NCBI GenBank assembly: GCA_023213395.1
Contig: CM041465.1
Location: 232,445,741-232,509,740, forward strand
Direction of reading: 5' to 3'
Origin: Cycas panzhihuaensis
Taxonomy: Eukaryota; Cycadophyta
DNA length: 64,000 nucleotides
Part shown: piece after piece, positions 41,341 through 54,265 of the stretch
How the letters are laid out: every line of letters begins with the position of its first letter
Position numbering within the stretch: position 1 is the stretch's first letter
The notes under the pieces: generated by a model
Database searches by the model: none
What the model was told of the DNA's origin: nothing
What the model saw: the letters and a program-made list of their open reading frames with translations, nothing else
Program-made: the position numbers and the translations under genes

Positions 41341-43975
41341 TTTGGTATTAGAGCTAGAATGGGTTTTGATCCCTTAAGGAACTACCCATTCGATCATGGA
41401 ATTCATTATTTGGGTAAGAAGGTTCATAGTTAGGTTCTTTGTCAAAAAATCATATCTTAGTTGATAATTTCTTAACAAAATTTTCATTGTAATGTGGAGG
41501 ATTTATATATAGTAGCAAGTTATATTTTTTGTAACATTGAATATTGGAAATAGCATGTGAGGATTATAGATTAGAGGATGCATGTAGTAACAAAAATTTT
41601 CAATGTTAGAGAATAACAGTGAAACCTTGCAGATCTGAAGCTGTAAGGAGATCATACAAAATGAAGGCCCATTAGTGTGATAATAAGTAATGGGATTGGC
41701 CATCTCAACAACTCAAATATGGGTTATTTTTTTCTTTCTAAAAGGTTGTAGTTATATGTCAATATATCTCCTATTTTTAGCCAATATATTTAGTTATTTT
41801 CTTTCCCATAATTATAAGCATTTGTCTATATTATATTACCTATGTTATCTCTCCATTTTGCATTTGCATATGCCTAGTTAATATTGAAAAGTCTATGCAA
41901 TCTTTGTCTCTGTTATAACTCAATTGGTTGCATGGTGTTGATTGGAAGTTTGAAATATGTCCATGTATTTCATGTGATCTCATTTATGGGTATACAACAA
42001 TAACTACAATATCTATCTTGTTCTATCAAATGAACAGGAGTATGTTTGGTCATCCCATATTACCTTTATCCCCCTATTTAGAATTTGCAGGAAGCATTTT
42101 CACAATTATTGTTTTACCATATGGCAATGTAGCTTTGTAAAATAAGCCAAAAGCACCCTCCCCTATTAATGTTGTAAAATTATGTATGGATTTCTATAGA
42201 TCCTAGTATGAGTATCTTAGGATCCTAGATATTGATGCTACTAAGTTCCTATCATGCCCTTCCTACCATGAGGAAAGACCATTGTGTTTAACTGTTAGAG
42301 GTGACTCGTGGCTAACTATAGAATATAACATCATTGTACTTGAATCAATGCCATTAATATAAATAGGGATTGATACACCCCTCTTATCACTGTTGCTACA
42401 TTACACTTGTGCATGTTTCCTCTAGAATTTGATGTAAAGTAGGGCATATGTGGCTAATACAATCCCAATGGTCACACCTATGGAAATTCCTATGATCATG
42501 CCCACAGATTCATCCCCTATTTCCTTAGTACTTTAGAGTGACAAAGACCCAAAAAGCTTATGCAAGTTAAAATAAATATCTAGACCTATATAACTTCCAT
42601 TTTGATTAAACTCTTTAAACTATCTAGTATGCACTTATAAGGTTCTGAAATAGATTTCATTAAGTCTTTAGGCAAGATTTCTTCCAAAACCTTTTTCAAC
42701 ACGAAAATGAGCTATGAATCGAACAAGATAAGTATGGACTCATCTACCAAATCCATCCAAAGAGGCCTCACCATGGAATCTAAGGGAGTTGATGGGGACT
42801 CTGTCATCATCAAACTCAAATAAACAGAACCAAAACCTATTGGTATATAGCAAGATTAAATTCACAAGCCAAAGACTGAATAGATGGTAGGTTGATCTAT
42901 GCTTACTCTTATGAGCCCTTTGTTTGGTAATCATCATAATGGATCATTATGACCTACAACATTGCCATCATCGACCTACACAACACAAAAAATAAAAATG
43001 GCTAATTTGCTTAGGGTTTTATTTTTTTTAGGGGGGGGGGCATTTTAAAAATAAAAAATACATTAAAATCTGATGCATTAAAAAAAATGAATGTTTGTTA
43101 AAACTTTTAATCAAATGATGTAGTTTGAGATTTAGTAGCCCCTTATCTACTAGCCATTGGTCATATAGAGGTGATAGCATGACTAGGGGCTTAAATATTA
43201 AAAGAGTTAAAGTCTTTATAAAGGTGTTTTTTATTTTAAGTAACTATCTACACTATTTTCATCATATATCTCTCATATGGACTCTGATTTTGATTTTGTT
43301 AGTTGCATTAGAATCATATTTCACCCCTCTTCAAAATGACTACTTATTTAAGATCATTTAAATTTGTTTTTGTAAGTGAAAATGTAGTCCAAATTTGAGT
43401 CAAAAAATTTATATACCTCATAAATGTTAAAATTGATGTTGAGTAAGGCTTTGAAGGCCATGTTTAATCATTTAATGCTAACATGTTGCATGATAATTGA
43501 AGTTAATATTATGTCATACAAGTTTATTTAAAAAGTAGGCCTAAAATGGCTAAGTTTAGTGGTTTATGGCACCCTACGAGGTGACCAATGATGATGTTAT
43601 TAATGACTTGGGATGTAAGACCTTAAAGAAGGTATTGCATATGTTGGCTAAGTATGAAAACCAAATATGTGTGAAGATTTTAAAGAGTTTGACATCAAAG
43701 GGGAGTCCTTTCTTTAATAACAATAGGTGAAATCAACTACAAGCGATAACTACAAGAGGCAAATATCTTAGTTTAATCGCTTTTTGGTGTGAGAGTCACT
43801 TAAATTATATGAGCATGATGTACATGTATATGTCTTTTATAAATTTTTGCATTATATGATTTATATTGTATTAACATTTGTCATGTAATGTTGGCCTTGC
43901 AACATTTGAAGGATCAATGATATTCCCATGCTTGTAGCCTTATTTAGCTACTAAGACTTCTTATATCTTAGGGAT

Positions 43976-44125
43976 AAGCCCATAAAAGCATGTTGAAACC
44001 TATAAAAGCCATTGTAAGCCCATAATGGCATGATGAAGTGTATATTGACATGTTGTAATCCCATAGTGGCATGATTATAGCTTATTAAGGTATGATTTAG
44101 AGCCTATAGTGGCAAATTTGAGGCC
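43976..44125 (+). repeat. Degenerate short repeats inside element C
   Basis: About seven imperfect units of about 20 bp on the pattern GCCCATAATGGCATGATGA. Confidence 0.6.
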
Positions 44126-44504
44126 ATAGCACCTACTATTATATTTTCAGTTATTAGATATAGAAGAAAGTTGCCTTATAGTCCCATTTAGCATAAGGTG
44201 GAATACTCTTTCTAGTTGCTCTTACATATTTTTGGCATACTTGATAAACCATATAGGATGCTGTGTTTCCAAAGCAGTGCTAATGAAAGAGGTGATTGAA
44301 CCATGTAACCAAAATAACTACCTATAGAATTAGTAACCGCAATGGCTGGTTATCCATGTGATCTGCTAGATAAAGTCATATTCATATGGACATTAGCAAT
44401 TTGATAAAGATTTTATGCAGTTTAGAGCATCTACATCAACAAGAAAATGAAATAACAAAGATAGCAGATATAAAAACCATAAATTAAATATTAAGGGGGA
44501 GAAA

Positions 44505-44826
44505 TGTTGGGTATAATATTCAGACTAATGTTTAATTCATTAATCATTGTCTAAACCCCCCCTTCATGCTCTTGTAGCTCTTAAGAATATTTTGATTATT
44601 ATATTGTACTCATCTTAACATATGTATAAGTGGCATCTTGGTTTGTCGACTAAGCCACGAAGAGCACACCATTATTGATCTCATACATATGTGAGTATCC
44701 TATATATATATATGTATACATATTTTGTATTGTAATACAATAAGTAGTGTTTATTTTTATTGTTCATCTTTATGTCTCATGTTTCTTCTCTCAAGATGTG
44801 GTATCACTCCAATACCACATCCAATA
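44505..44826 (+). repeat. 3' LTR of element C
   Basis: 322 bp, starting immediately after the purine tract and ending CCAATA before the duplicated GTTTA. Contains a perfect 10-bp hairpin, GATGTGGTAT/ATACCACATC (44795-44821). Confidence 0.93.
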
Positions 44827-45718
44827 GTTTAATGTATCCATAATACACTAGAGAATTTGTTAAATCACTTGGTTTAATGCATTTAACCTAAATATTTAGC
44901 AATATATTAATTGTTGAGATTCTCCAACTAATATTTAGTAATTGAGATTAACTAAAGATTGAAGTTGTTATTATTAATAGTATTTGATATAGCTTTACAA
45001 GTGAAGATATGAAGTCATGTGGAACTTCATATAATCCATGATGGTTAAGTCATGATAGTGAAATCGTGAAGATGTTAATTATTGATAATATGAGGATTTT
45101 TTTGTACGAAGTGCTAACCATACCAAAAAGGCTATCACGTTTTATAAATTAATGTAATGAGCTAGTTCTACTAATTGGTTGATTAATATTCAGTCATATT
45201 TAGCTATATTTCATTTTAGATTCCTTGCTTACAATAGATAAGTAAAATGGTTATAGCTTTTCCAGGTTATAGGCGATACTACACTTTTAGATTATAACAT
45301 ATAAGTTGACGACCATGCATAAACTTAATGTTTAAAAACATTAAATATTAAAGGAGGAGTGATGGAATAAGCGATTCCACATAATGTTTAATGTATTTGA
45401 TGTTTTAAGGCTCTTCTTTTTTTACATATAAAAATGGAGGAGGATATTTGAAAAAGGAATTGATTATCATGCTACAACAACCCATTTCCATATTGAGCTT
45501 ATTTTCATGACGAAATGAAGGATTTAAAGAATTTATTTTCTAGCATGATGAAGACTTAGTTTAATTCCTATTAAGGCTCTTAAGAACCCTTTTTTATTAA
45601 ACACTTATGGAAGTTTTTTCTTGTTAATCACATATGATATTTTCTACTAGTAGTAATATTTTTTTTTAGTAGAAGATATTTCATGAAAGCATATTTGATT
45701 ATCAGTAAACTTGAAAAG

Positions 45719-46208
45719 TGTTGCGTTCTAGGAAAACCCTCTCTTTACGGGCCTGTCAACCGACTTAAACCCCAGAAATGAGCGCAGGAATATTAGCCAA
45801 GAAGCCGGTCCGCCGACTTCATTAATGGTTCATTCCCGGTGAACTATCTTAATTCGCCGACTTCAAACAAGATAATCCGCCACTATAAATAGAGAGCAAA
45901 GCCCTCATTTGGTATCATCACTTGATTGATCTCTTCTACGGTTTCGGCTCTAGGGTCAGCTTGGCTCGGCCTTTTGGCTTGAGATATTTGGAGGATTCAT
46001 CGAAGGGCGATCGTTCAAGAAGGATATTTTGTTTATATTTTGCACAATATATTTACCTTTATTAGTACTATTTCCATTACTTTATTTCGGTGTTTTATGG
46101 TGAATTTCCTATGTTCATTATTATTTGAGATTGAAGAAATCTATATTAGACCAAGATCTCTGCGAATTGTTGAGTTATTTCTGAATTAAGTTAAAAGCTT
46201 CCGCTACA
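45719..46208 (+). repeat. 5' LTR of element E, with TATA box
   Basis: 490 bp, TGTTGCG...GCTACA. A TATA box TATAAATA lies at 45884-45891 in the expected place for transcription start in the LTR. It aligns with the 3' LTR but differs by several single-base gains and losses, mostly within short G or C runs. Confidence 0.95.
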
Positions 46209-46400
46209 AGTGGTATCAGAGCTTCGTCAAAGCTATCCTGTGGAAAAGTGTCTCCGGAGAATATAGTCGAATTTTTTTTTTGGAAGGGCGAAAAGTTTTG
46301 CGAGAAGGAAGTGAAAAATTTCCCCACCCTCCCGCCCGTGGATTTTTGAGAAGAGCCTAAACGGAGTTACGCTCTAAGAAGGTTATACAACAAAAGAAGA

Positions 46401-47330
46401 TGTCGACTGGCCAAGGCCAATCCGATCGAGAACATATCGCCTCGCATCAAGTAGGAAAGGAAATCCTAGCCTCGCTAGCAGGCCTCTCAGATCTCATGCA
46501 TAAAATCAACATGAAATTGGACTCGGACCACAAGCGTAACCGATATGGGCCAAACAAGAAAAGGAAATAGAACAAGGAAATACAAGTAATTTCAAGGAAG
46601 ATTTAAACAGGAGGAGAATATCAAAGAAGAAACAAAGAAGAATAACGAAGGGGTGACAATGGCAAAGATCAGCTTAGAGAAATTTGACCCCGATAAATCG
46701 AGGGATATAAGAGGATGGATCCTACAGATGGAAACTTACTTCTCAGTCTACGCGATACCAGAACACGAGCAAGTATCTCTGGCATCATTACATTTATACA
46801 GTCGAGCCTTGAAATGGTATTCATGGTGGCTTCGAGCCGGTGGAAAGCAGTGAAGGCAGTAACATGAAGCATGGGCTCATAACCCAATATGAAGACTCAT
46901 GGAGTCTGGACTACTTTGCCCGGTAACAAGATTACAAGAAACTAGCTCACCAAGAGTTCATCGAACAATTTCAGTGTTACAATGTCTAATTCGACAACCG
47001 TACCACCAGAACTCCTTCTGGAAACATACATTAGCTGATTAAAACCTCCAATAAGATATCGCCTAAAAGCAATGGAGGTGCCAACATTAGACTCAAAGAA
47101 TCAAAACAAAGAAGATGCGTGGAAGCGTAACTACGGAAACTAGACCTACGCTCACACGTAGAATGTAAAGCTCACAAGGATTTAACCCAAACCGAACAGT
47201 CAGAACTAAAGCGAGGCTCCATTAACAATTAGAAGTAATCAAGAGACATCAACAAAGGAAGAGCACATGAGGAAAGGAACTTGTTTTAAATGCGGGCGAA
47301 ATGGAATCGCGAACATCAATGCGCCGTAAG
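46401..47330 (+). pseudogene. Gag of element E
   Basis: An ATG at 46401 begins a short frame (MSTGQGQSDREHIASHQ) interrupted by a stop. A second piece (46653-46853) carries the Gag domain core, including IRGWILQMETYFSVYAIPEH and SLASLHLYSRALKWYSWW. A zinc knuckle (CFKCGRNG near 47285) loses its frame before the His and last Cys, which are present one base out of frame. Gag would be non-functional as read. Confidence 0.82.
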
Positions 47331-47396
47331 AAGGTATATATGATTAATACCAAGATACAATAATATCGGAGGAAGAAGGAGCACCCGAGGAACTTC

Positions 47397-47894
47397 ATGA
47401 AGAAGTTGAAGCAAAGCCGGAGGAAGTCAAGTAGGCGAACCATCGAGCTAGATACTGAAAATGTACATATATCACTCCAAGCAATTACAGGACAAAGTGT
47501 TACACCACAAACACTTCGATTCCAAGGGATGATAAAAGGGGCACCTGTCGCAATTCTAATCGATAGTGGTAGTACACATAACTTTATAAATAGGGCAACT
47601 GCAAAGAAGCTTGGAATTAAAATAGAACCAATAAATACATTCCAAGTGTCAATTGCAAATGGGAAAACAGCACCGTGCGGAGGATTTTGCAAAAAAATTA
47701 ATTTACAGATGGGTGAATATTGCACAAACACATGCATGTTTACAATGCAAATCGGTGGCGTGGATGCAGTATTGGGAATCCAGTGGCTTCAAACTCTGGG
47801 TAATATAGTCACTAATTATATGACCAGGTTATGTGCTTTCGCCAAGGAGGACGTAAGTATCGATTGCGACCAAGAACACCACCAAGACAACTAG
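47397..47894 (+). pseudogene. Aspartic protease of element E
   Basis: An open frame of 166 codons with a complete retropepsin pattern: VAILIDSGSTHNFINRATAKK (active-site Asp-Ser-Gly), FQVSIANGKTAPCGG, and MQIGGVDAVLGIQWLQTLG, which closes the fold. The protein appears intact in this domain. It is separated from gag and RT by frame breaks. Its upstream part is Glu/Lys/Arg-rich linker. Confidence 0.92.
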
Positions 47895-48029
47895 TCTCAT
47901 CACAATCGAATGGAGAAGATACTCGGGAAAACCCATCAAGATATATTATGACATGCTATAAGGTTGAAATCGAGGATACTCCACCGTAGATTCAACAAAT
48001 TATAGAAGAATACAAGATAGTGTTCGATG

Positions 48030-48790
48030 AACTGAAAGGACTACTGCCTCTTTGAGAAAATCAACATGCAATTGAACTTATACCAAGTGCAGCGCCAGTC
48101 AACGTTCGACCGTATAGACATCCGTATCATTTACAAAAAGAAATCAAGAAAATCACAAGAGAACTCCTATCCCAAGGGAGTATTACCCTTAGCACAAGCC
48201 CGTTCGCAGCCCGGTTGTTATCGACAAAAAGGATGGTTCATATAGAATGTGTGTAGACTACCGGGGTCTCAATCAATTAACAGTCAAGAACAGGTACCCG
48301 ATCCCTCGCATTGATGATCTATTGGACGAAATTCATGGAGCAAATTACTTTTCAAAAATTGATTTACGCTCAGGATATCATCAAATCCGGATAAAAGAAG
48401 AAGACGTCTACAAGACATCATTTAGAACACATGAAGGCCTATTTGAATTTAAGGTAATGCCATTTGGATTAACAAACGCTACAAGAACATTTCGTGAGCA
48501 CCATGAACGATACTTTCGTGCAAGTCCTACGCAATTGCGTGTTAATTTTCTTTGATGATATCTTAATCTATAGTAAGACATGGCAAGAGCATCTAGAACA
48601 CCAAAACGCGTTTTAATTTTGCGTGATAATCAATTCTTTGCCAACAAGAAGAAATGTTCGTTTGCAAAGGAAGAACTAGAATACTTAGGCCATATCATAA
48701 CTAGAGAAGGTATAAGGATTGATCCAAAGAAAATACAAGCAATTGTCAATTGGCCAACCCCGACAAGTGTTACAAAGAATTGAGGATTCT
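48030..48790 (+). pseudogene. Reverse transcriptase of element E
   Basis: Pieces in several frames give the RT. An N-terminal linker (NQHAIELIPSA near 48065, VRPYRHPYH) is followed by an open frame 48247-48555 with [35 protein letters not shown] and [10 protein letters not shown]. After a frameshift near 48490 the catalytic box [17 protein letters not shown] appears at about 48550, and after another the thumb ends NKKKCSFAKEELEYLGHIIT. The catalytic FDD is retained. Only small indels break the frame. Confidence 0.93.
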
Positions 48791-49340
48791 TGGGGACAAC
48801 AGGATTTGTTAGGAAGTTTATAAAGGGTTATGCACACCTAGCGGCACCCTCACGGATTTAACAAAGAAAGATGCATTTGTTTGGAACCCGAAAGCGTAAG
48901 AAGCTTTCGGTAATCTTAAGAAGGCCATGATAATGACTCCGGTGTTAACAACACCGATTTTTCAAACCATTCGTATTGGAATGTGATGCATCGGGATTCG
49001 GATAGGAGCGGTCTTACTCCAAGATGAAAGACGAATAGGTTGTGAGAGTCAGAAATTAAATAACAGAGAAAAACTCAAACCCATATATGATAAGGAGATG
49101 CTCGCTATCATGCACGCCATCCAGCAATGGCGATAATATCTATTGGGAAATTCCTTTCAAGTGCGCACGGATCATGATAGTCTGAAATACTTCCTCAGAC
49201 AGAAGGCATTGTCCGATGAGCAACAAAAATGGGTCAGTAAGTTGCGGAATTTCGATTTCACAATAGTATACAAGAAAGGCAAAGAGAACATTATAGCAGA
49301 TGCATTATCAAGAATCCCAGATGAAGCGAAAGAAGGTCCT
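48791..49340 (+). pseudogene. RNase H of element E
   Basis: Fragments up to about 49140 give TGFVRKFIKGYAHLA, the RNase H-like LECDASGFG strand and KPIYDKEMLAIMHAIQQW in shifting frames. From 49143 an open frame continues with FQVRTDHDSLKYFLRQKAL, KWVSKLRNFDFTIVYKKGKE and IIADALSR, the last strand of the domain. Catalytic acidic residues (Asp in CDASG, Glu in KEMLA, Asp in RTDHDS and IADALSR) are visible. Confidence 0.9.
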
Positions 49341-50330
49341 TCATTGCAGTTAATATCAACAATTATGCCCTCATGGTTAAAATCCATTAGAACGGAATAT
49401 ATGGCAGATCCAAGATATCAAAAACTCCTAGATAACATGAAGGGGAGTAATTCAGATAAATACCAACAAAAGGGCGATCTGATTCTTAGGAATGGCAAAA
49501 TCTGCATTCCCAAAAATTCCAAATTAAAGGAAATTATACTGCAAGAAGCACATTCGATCCTAGAAGCAGGCCACACCGGTATAGACAAGACATATCAGAA
49601 GATAAAAGCGTCGTACTTTTGGAAGGGCTTAAAATCAGACGTCTAAAAATTTGTGACAGAATGTGATATTTGTCAACGGAATAAGGTAGAATGTGTAAAG
49701 ACCCCAGGTCTCTTACAACCCCTACCAATTCCCAACCAAAAATGGGAAGAAATTTCAATGGATTTTGTTACAGGTCTCCCGAAATCAGAAGGTAAAGACG
49801 CAATCTTTGTCACAGTCGATAGATTAACAAAGTATAGCCATTTTCGAGGGCTACTGTCAACAGCAAAGGCAAGTGACGTAGCAGAACTATACATGAAAGA
49901 AATCCATAGACTACATGGATTCCCTAAAAGTATTGTTAGCGATAGGGATCCAAAGTTTACTAGTAAATTTTGGAAGGATTTATTTAGAATTGCAGGTACA
50001 AAATTACACATGAGCACAGCGTACCATCCCCAAACCGATGGATGATTTGAGATAGTCAACAAATGTCTAGAAGGTTATTTGAGGAATTTCTCGCTCGGAT
50101 AAACAAAATCGGGCACAAGTGGCTACACTAAGAAAGTGGTGGTATAATACAACATACCACTCTTCCACCAAGATGACGCCATTCCAGGCACTTTACGGAT
50201 ACCAGCTGCCATCTCTATTGACATGGAATGGATCATCCCAGGTTCAAACTGTCCAAGAACACCAAAAGCAAATGGAAGACACGATTAGAATTCTTAAGGA
50301 CAATTTAGCAATGGCAAGGAATGGATGAAG
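49341..50330 (+). pseudogene. Integrase of element E
   Basis: The zinc-binding HHCC region (EAHSILEAGHTGIDKTYQKI, then CDICQRNK) is split by one TAA at 49644-49646. The catalytic core has SMDFVTGLPKSEGKDAIFVT (first Asp), KSIVSDRDPKFTSKFWKDL (second Asp), and after a TGA at 50041-50043 the segment FEIVNKCLEGYL with the catalytic Glu, then TYHSSTKMTPFQALYGYQLP. Apart from a frame change near 50100 the protein reads well, consistent with a recent death or with sequence errors. Confidence 0.93.
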
Positions 50331-50399
50331 CGGAAGCGGATGCGCAATGATCGTAAAGGAGCTTCCGTAAAGATGATCGGGTTTTTCTCCTACATAACC

Positions 50400-50785
50400 A
50401 TACAAACAAACGTCATTGAACAAGACAAAGACACAAAAGCTTGCTCCCCGATATTTTGGACCATATCAAATACTTGACAAAATTGGGGAAGTAGCCTACA
50501 AACTTAATTTACCGACAACAAGCAAGATCCATGATACCTTTCATGTTTCATGCCTGAAGAAAAAGATTGGCGACAAGATAGTACCACAAACATCCTTGCC
50601 AGAACTCAATGAAGAAGGAAAAATTATGCTAGAACCAGAAGGGATACTCCAAATTCACACCAGGCAACTTCGAACAAGACAAATCAAAGAGTACCTCATA
50701 AAATGGTAGACATTGGATATAGAAGACGCGACATGGGAATCAGACGAATGGATACAGCAATTTCCAAAGCTACCAATGCTTTGAG
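50400..50785 (+). pseudogene. Integrase C-terminus and chromodomain of element E
   Basis: An open frame from 50416 reads KLAPRYFGPYQILDKIGEVA and IHDTFHVSCLKK, the SH3-like integrase tail. It is followed by a chromodomain: REILQ-like ILQIHTRQLRTRQIKEYLIKW, one TAG at 50707, then DIEDATWESDEWIQQFPKL. The aromatic W-E-D-E-pattern strand and W of TWES are typical of chromoviruses, whose chromodomain directs integration to heterochromatin. Confidence 0.88.
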
Positions 50786-50815
50786 GGCAAAGCATCGTTT
50801 TCAGGGGGGGGGACT

Positions 50816-51288
50816 TGTTGCATTCTAGGAAAACCTCTCTTTAGGGCTGTCACAACCGACTTAAACCCCGAAATGCGCAGAATATTAGACCAAGAAGCCG
50901 TTTACGCCGACTTCATTAATGGTTCACTCCCGGTGAACTATCTTAATTCGCCGACTTCAAACAAGATAATCCTACCACTATAAATAGAGAGCAAAGCCCT
51001 CATTTGGTATCATCACTTGGATTGATCTCTTCTACGGTTTCTCTAGGGTCATTGTTGGCTCGGCCTTTTGGCTGAGATATTTGGAGGATTCACTCGAAGG
51101 CGATCGCTCAAGAAGGATATTTTGCACAATATATTTACCTTTATTAGTACTATTTCCATTACTTTATTTCGGTGTTTTATGGTGAATTTCCTATGTTCAT
51201 TATTATTTGAGATTGAAGAAATCTATATTAGACCAGTATCTGCGAATTGTTGAGTTATTTCTGAATTAAGTTAAAAGCTTCCGCTACA
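50816..51288 (+). repeat. 3' LTR of element E
   Basis: 473 bp, TGTTGCA...GCTACA. About 17 bp shorter than the 5' LTR because of scattered small indels, including loss of a short segment around 51117. Confidence 0.95.
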
Positions 51289-54265
51289 AAAAGCTCAAAC
51301 TCCAAGTGATATTCATTTGTATCATTGAAGAAACCATGTGGGATGGAGACTTCAAAGTGAACCCTACTTATGTACTCTTATATATTAAAGGAACCACAAA
51401 TTGGTTGCCTCAAATAAAAATGAAGTTGTTTTGGTATTTAACTCGTTTGCCTAGTAGATTCGTTCTTGAAATAAAGTTAATTAATATTGATTAAACTTTG
51501 TACCCAAAAGAGGTTCTTATTCAGTTAATGGTTATAATGACTAATTACCCATGTATTCTGGTAGATGGACCTTTCTTCATAAGAACTTTAGTAGATTTAG
51601 TCTGCAACTTGCAAATATAGCTAATACAATATGGAGACAATCTTTATTAGATCTAATAGTTAATTTCAATCTCAAAATAATACTACAGATGTGATATTAA
51701 ACATTATGGGGGGATGTTAAAACATAATGTTTGATATGGATTGATGTATTAATATTAAGTGTCTCCCTTGTCTTTCCTTAACTCTTATTGGGAATATTAT
51801 ATTGGGATATTAAGATGTATACATGGGTTACATACTAATTTATGTAATTATTCTATTCAAAGATATGTGGGTTCTTACATATGATTAGATAAATATGAGG
51901 TAACATGTACTATAAATATGTATTCATACTAATGCAATAATTTAAAGATGATTATTTTCCATAATTTACTTCATTTTACATTTGTCTCTTTATTGTTTTA
52001 TTATTAATCACCTCAAGCTTGTTACATGTTTACGTTAATAGTTTTGTCTTTCTAACATTATGATTATATAGGTTACTTTGAATCCTATTTTTTAACACGG
52101 TTTGAGCATGTTTTTGACATGATATCAGAGTGAGTGTTGAATCCAAGTATGCTTAGCCATGGTGAGGTGAAGATCCTATGAATCACAGTAGCTCGGTCTA
52201 GTCCTTTCCCCTTGATAAGCATTTTGCTTAAGCATGTTTATGAGCTAATTAAATATAGAACACACCTTGCTTTATGCCACATTAGTCACTGGCATAAATA
52301 AAGGAGATAGAGAATAGCTAGCCTAAAAGTGAGATAAATTCAATCCACACCTGCATGGAGCAAAGGAAGTTCATGCATTAATGAGAAGTAGCGCTATTCG
52401 AGACACATGACAAGCATAGCATTAATTATGTAAAGTGATATCTAATGGGAATCAATTGATAGGAAGAGCCTCTTGGCCTCTCTACATCACCATCTTGCAT
52501 TTTAAAAGATCTCTAATATGTAAACTTAGTAGAAAATTATCAGCCACTAATTCTCTACCCCAAATCTTTGGTGGGCCTTATATTTAAATGACCCTATCAA
52601 TGGTTGGTTAGGATATTTCATAGAGTCTAATCTAATTTGATTATTCTAATACCATCGTTCTATTGCTTAAAATTATCTGCTTACCTTAGATGGACAATAG
52701 CTATGATCTCACCATATGGAGCCTTAAATAAAATTTGAACAAGTTACACATACCCTCCCCAATCAACCACCCACAAAAGAAATCTAGAGATTGATTGAAG
52801 ATGTAGACAGAATATTACAAAGGCATTATACCAAAGAAAACGTGCATACTGAACACAATTTACCACACATCATAGAGAAAAAAAATCACATATGCACACA
52901 AAAATCACATTGACACAATGCTAGTCAGAGAAGATAAAACTCATGGAGGAAGACACAGTGATTTGTTACAAATATTATATAGAAAAGTTTGATGGATTTT
53001 TTTATTTTTGAATGGTAAAAAAAATTATAAATTCCTTAATAAATTTAATTGAATTTGATATTTTTTTATCTACGGAGTTAGGGTATATTTACCAGCAGAT
53101 GGTCACATGTAGAGCCCACATAATCATTGGCTAAGCGACGAAGGGGTTGGACTCTAAAATGGAGTTAATAAGAATGAAACTTTTTTTATTTTACAAAAAT
53201 CTTATTTGAAATTCAAATATTTTTTGAAAACTGCAAGCATTTTATTAAGGATTCTGTGTTTTTTCATGGTATACTAGCATATTTTCTATCATAACTTTTC
53301 ACGGGTATGTCAAATTTAGGTGCCATAAGTTAAGTTAGATCTATTATTTTGAGACAGTTAAAATGAGTGGTCACACGACATACTTCACATAATAGATGAT
53401 AGAGAAAATAAAGGGCAAAAATCATGCAAATGTTTAAAACTTCATAAAAAGTATATTTCATGATAGTGTTTAGATCTACTTTCACATGTCTTGTAGTTTT
53501 TCAGCATTCTTGACAGCATGGTAAAGTTATTTTTGCATTTGGATGCATGAAGAAGTATGTTTAGTTATAAATTAAGAAAAAATTACTAATTTATGATAGT
53601 TTGAAGGCTCATTTTGATGATATTTCAATAAAGTGTACTCGTATATGCTGGACATCAAAAAATTTCTTTACATATATTTATATTTGGTTTAATGTAACTT
53701 AATACACTAGCCAAATTTTTAAATCACATGATTTGATGCATTTTACCTTGTTTATTTGATATATATTCACCACTTGCTATTTTTTATCCACCTGGTTATT
53801 TGGTAATATGTTAGTTGCCGAGGTTCTCTAACTAATATTCAATAATTAAGGTTCACCAAAGATTGAAGTTGTTGTTGTTGATAGTGTTTGATGCAGCTCC
53901 ACAACTGAAGATATGAAGTCATATGAAACTTCATACAATCCATGATGGTTAAGTCATGATGTTGATCCATGATAGTAAATTCATGAAGATATTGATTGTT
54001 GACATATGAGGATTTTTTGGTGTGAAGCCCTAACCATGCCAAAAAGGCTATGACTTTTTATAAATTAAGGTGATAAGCTAGTTCCACAGGTTAGTTGATT
54101 CATATTTAGCTATATTTTGTTTCAGGTTCCTTGCTTATAAGAGATAAGCAAGATGGTTATAGTTTTTCTAAGTTATAGGTGATACTACAGTTTCATATTC
54201 CAACATATAAGTTGATGACCATGCACAAACTTTATATTTGAAAACATTAAACATTAAAAGGGGGG

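Larger units (their letters stand above)
41016..44826 (+). mobile_element. LTR retrotransposon C, apparently non-coding
   Basis: A complete element: LTRs 41016-41340 and 44505-44826, primer site TGGTATTAGAGC (41343-41354), polypurine tract AAGGGGGAGAAA (44493-44504), and a perfect 5-bp duplication GTTTA at 41011-41015 and 44827-44831. The internal region of about 3.1 kb has no long ORF and no recognisable Gag or Pol domain, so it would depend on proteins from another element. It sits inside the first internal region of array D. The second D internal keeps the unoccupied site near 53690. Its 3' internal end resembles that of family G. Confidence 0.93.
45719..51288 (+). mobile_element. Chromodomain Ty3/gypsy retrotransposon E
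   Basis: LTRs at 45719-46208 and 50816-51288, primer site TGGTATCAGAGC at 46211-46222, a G-run polypurine tract at 50803-50814, and a perfect duplication AAAAG (45714-45718 and 51289-51293). Internal order is gag, protease, RT, RNase H, integrase, chromodomain, so it is a chromovirus. It lies within LTR2 of array D; LTR1 and LTR3 of the array keep the unoccupied site (near 38598 and 54617). Its GC content is visibly higher than its surroundings. Most defects are single-base frameshifts and a few stops, so it is the youngest large insertion here. Confidence 0.96.
45360..52119 (+). repeat. D array LTR2, interrupted by element E
   Basis: Left part 45360-45718 and right part 51289-52119. The purine tract AAAGGAGGAG (45350-45359) directly precedes its TGATGG start. 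Inner TGTTAAAA start at 51715. Confidence 0.82.

Noticed and set aside
51306-51494. A YIKGTTN motif resembling copia RNase H-linker sequence in array D
   Set aside because: The neighbouring residues do not continue the copia pattern, and the equivalent sequences in the other two LTR copies do not either.
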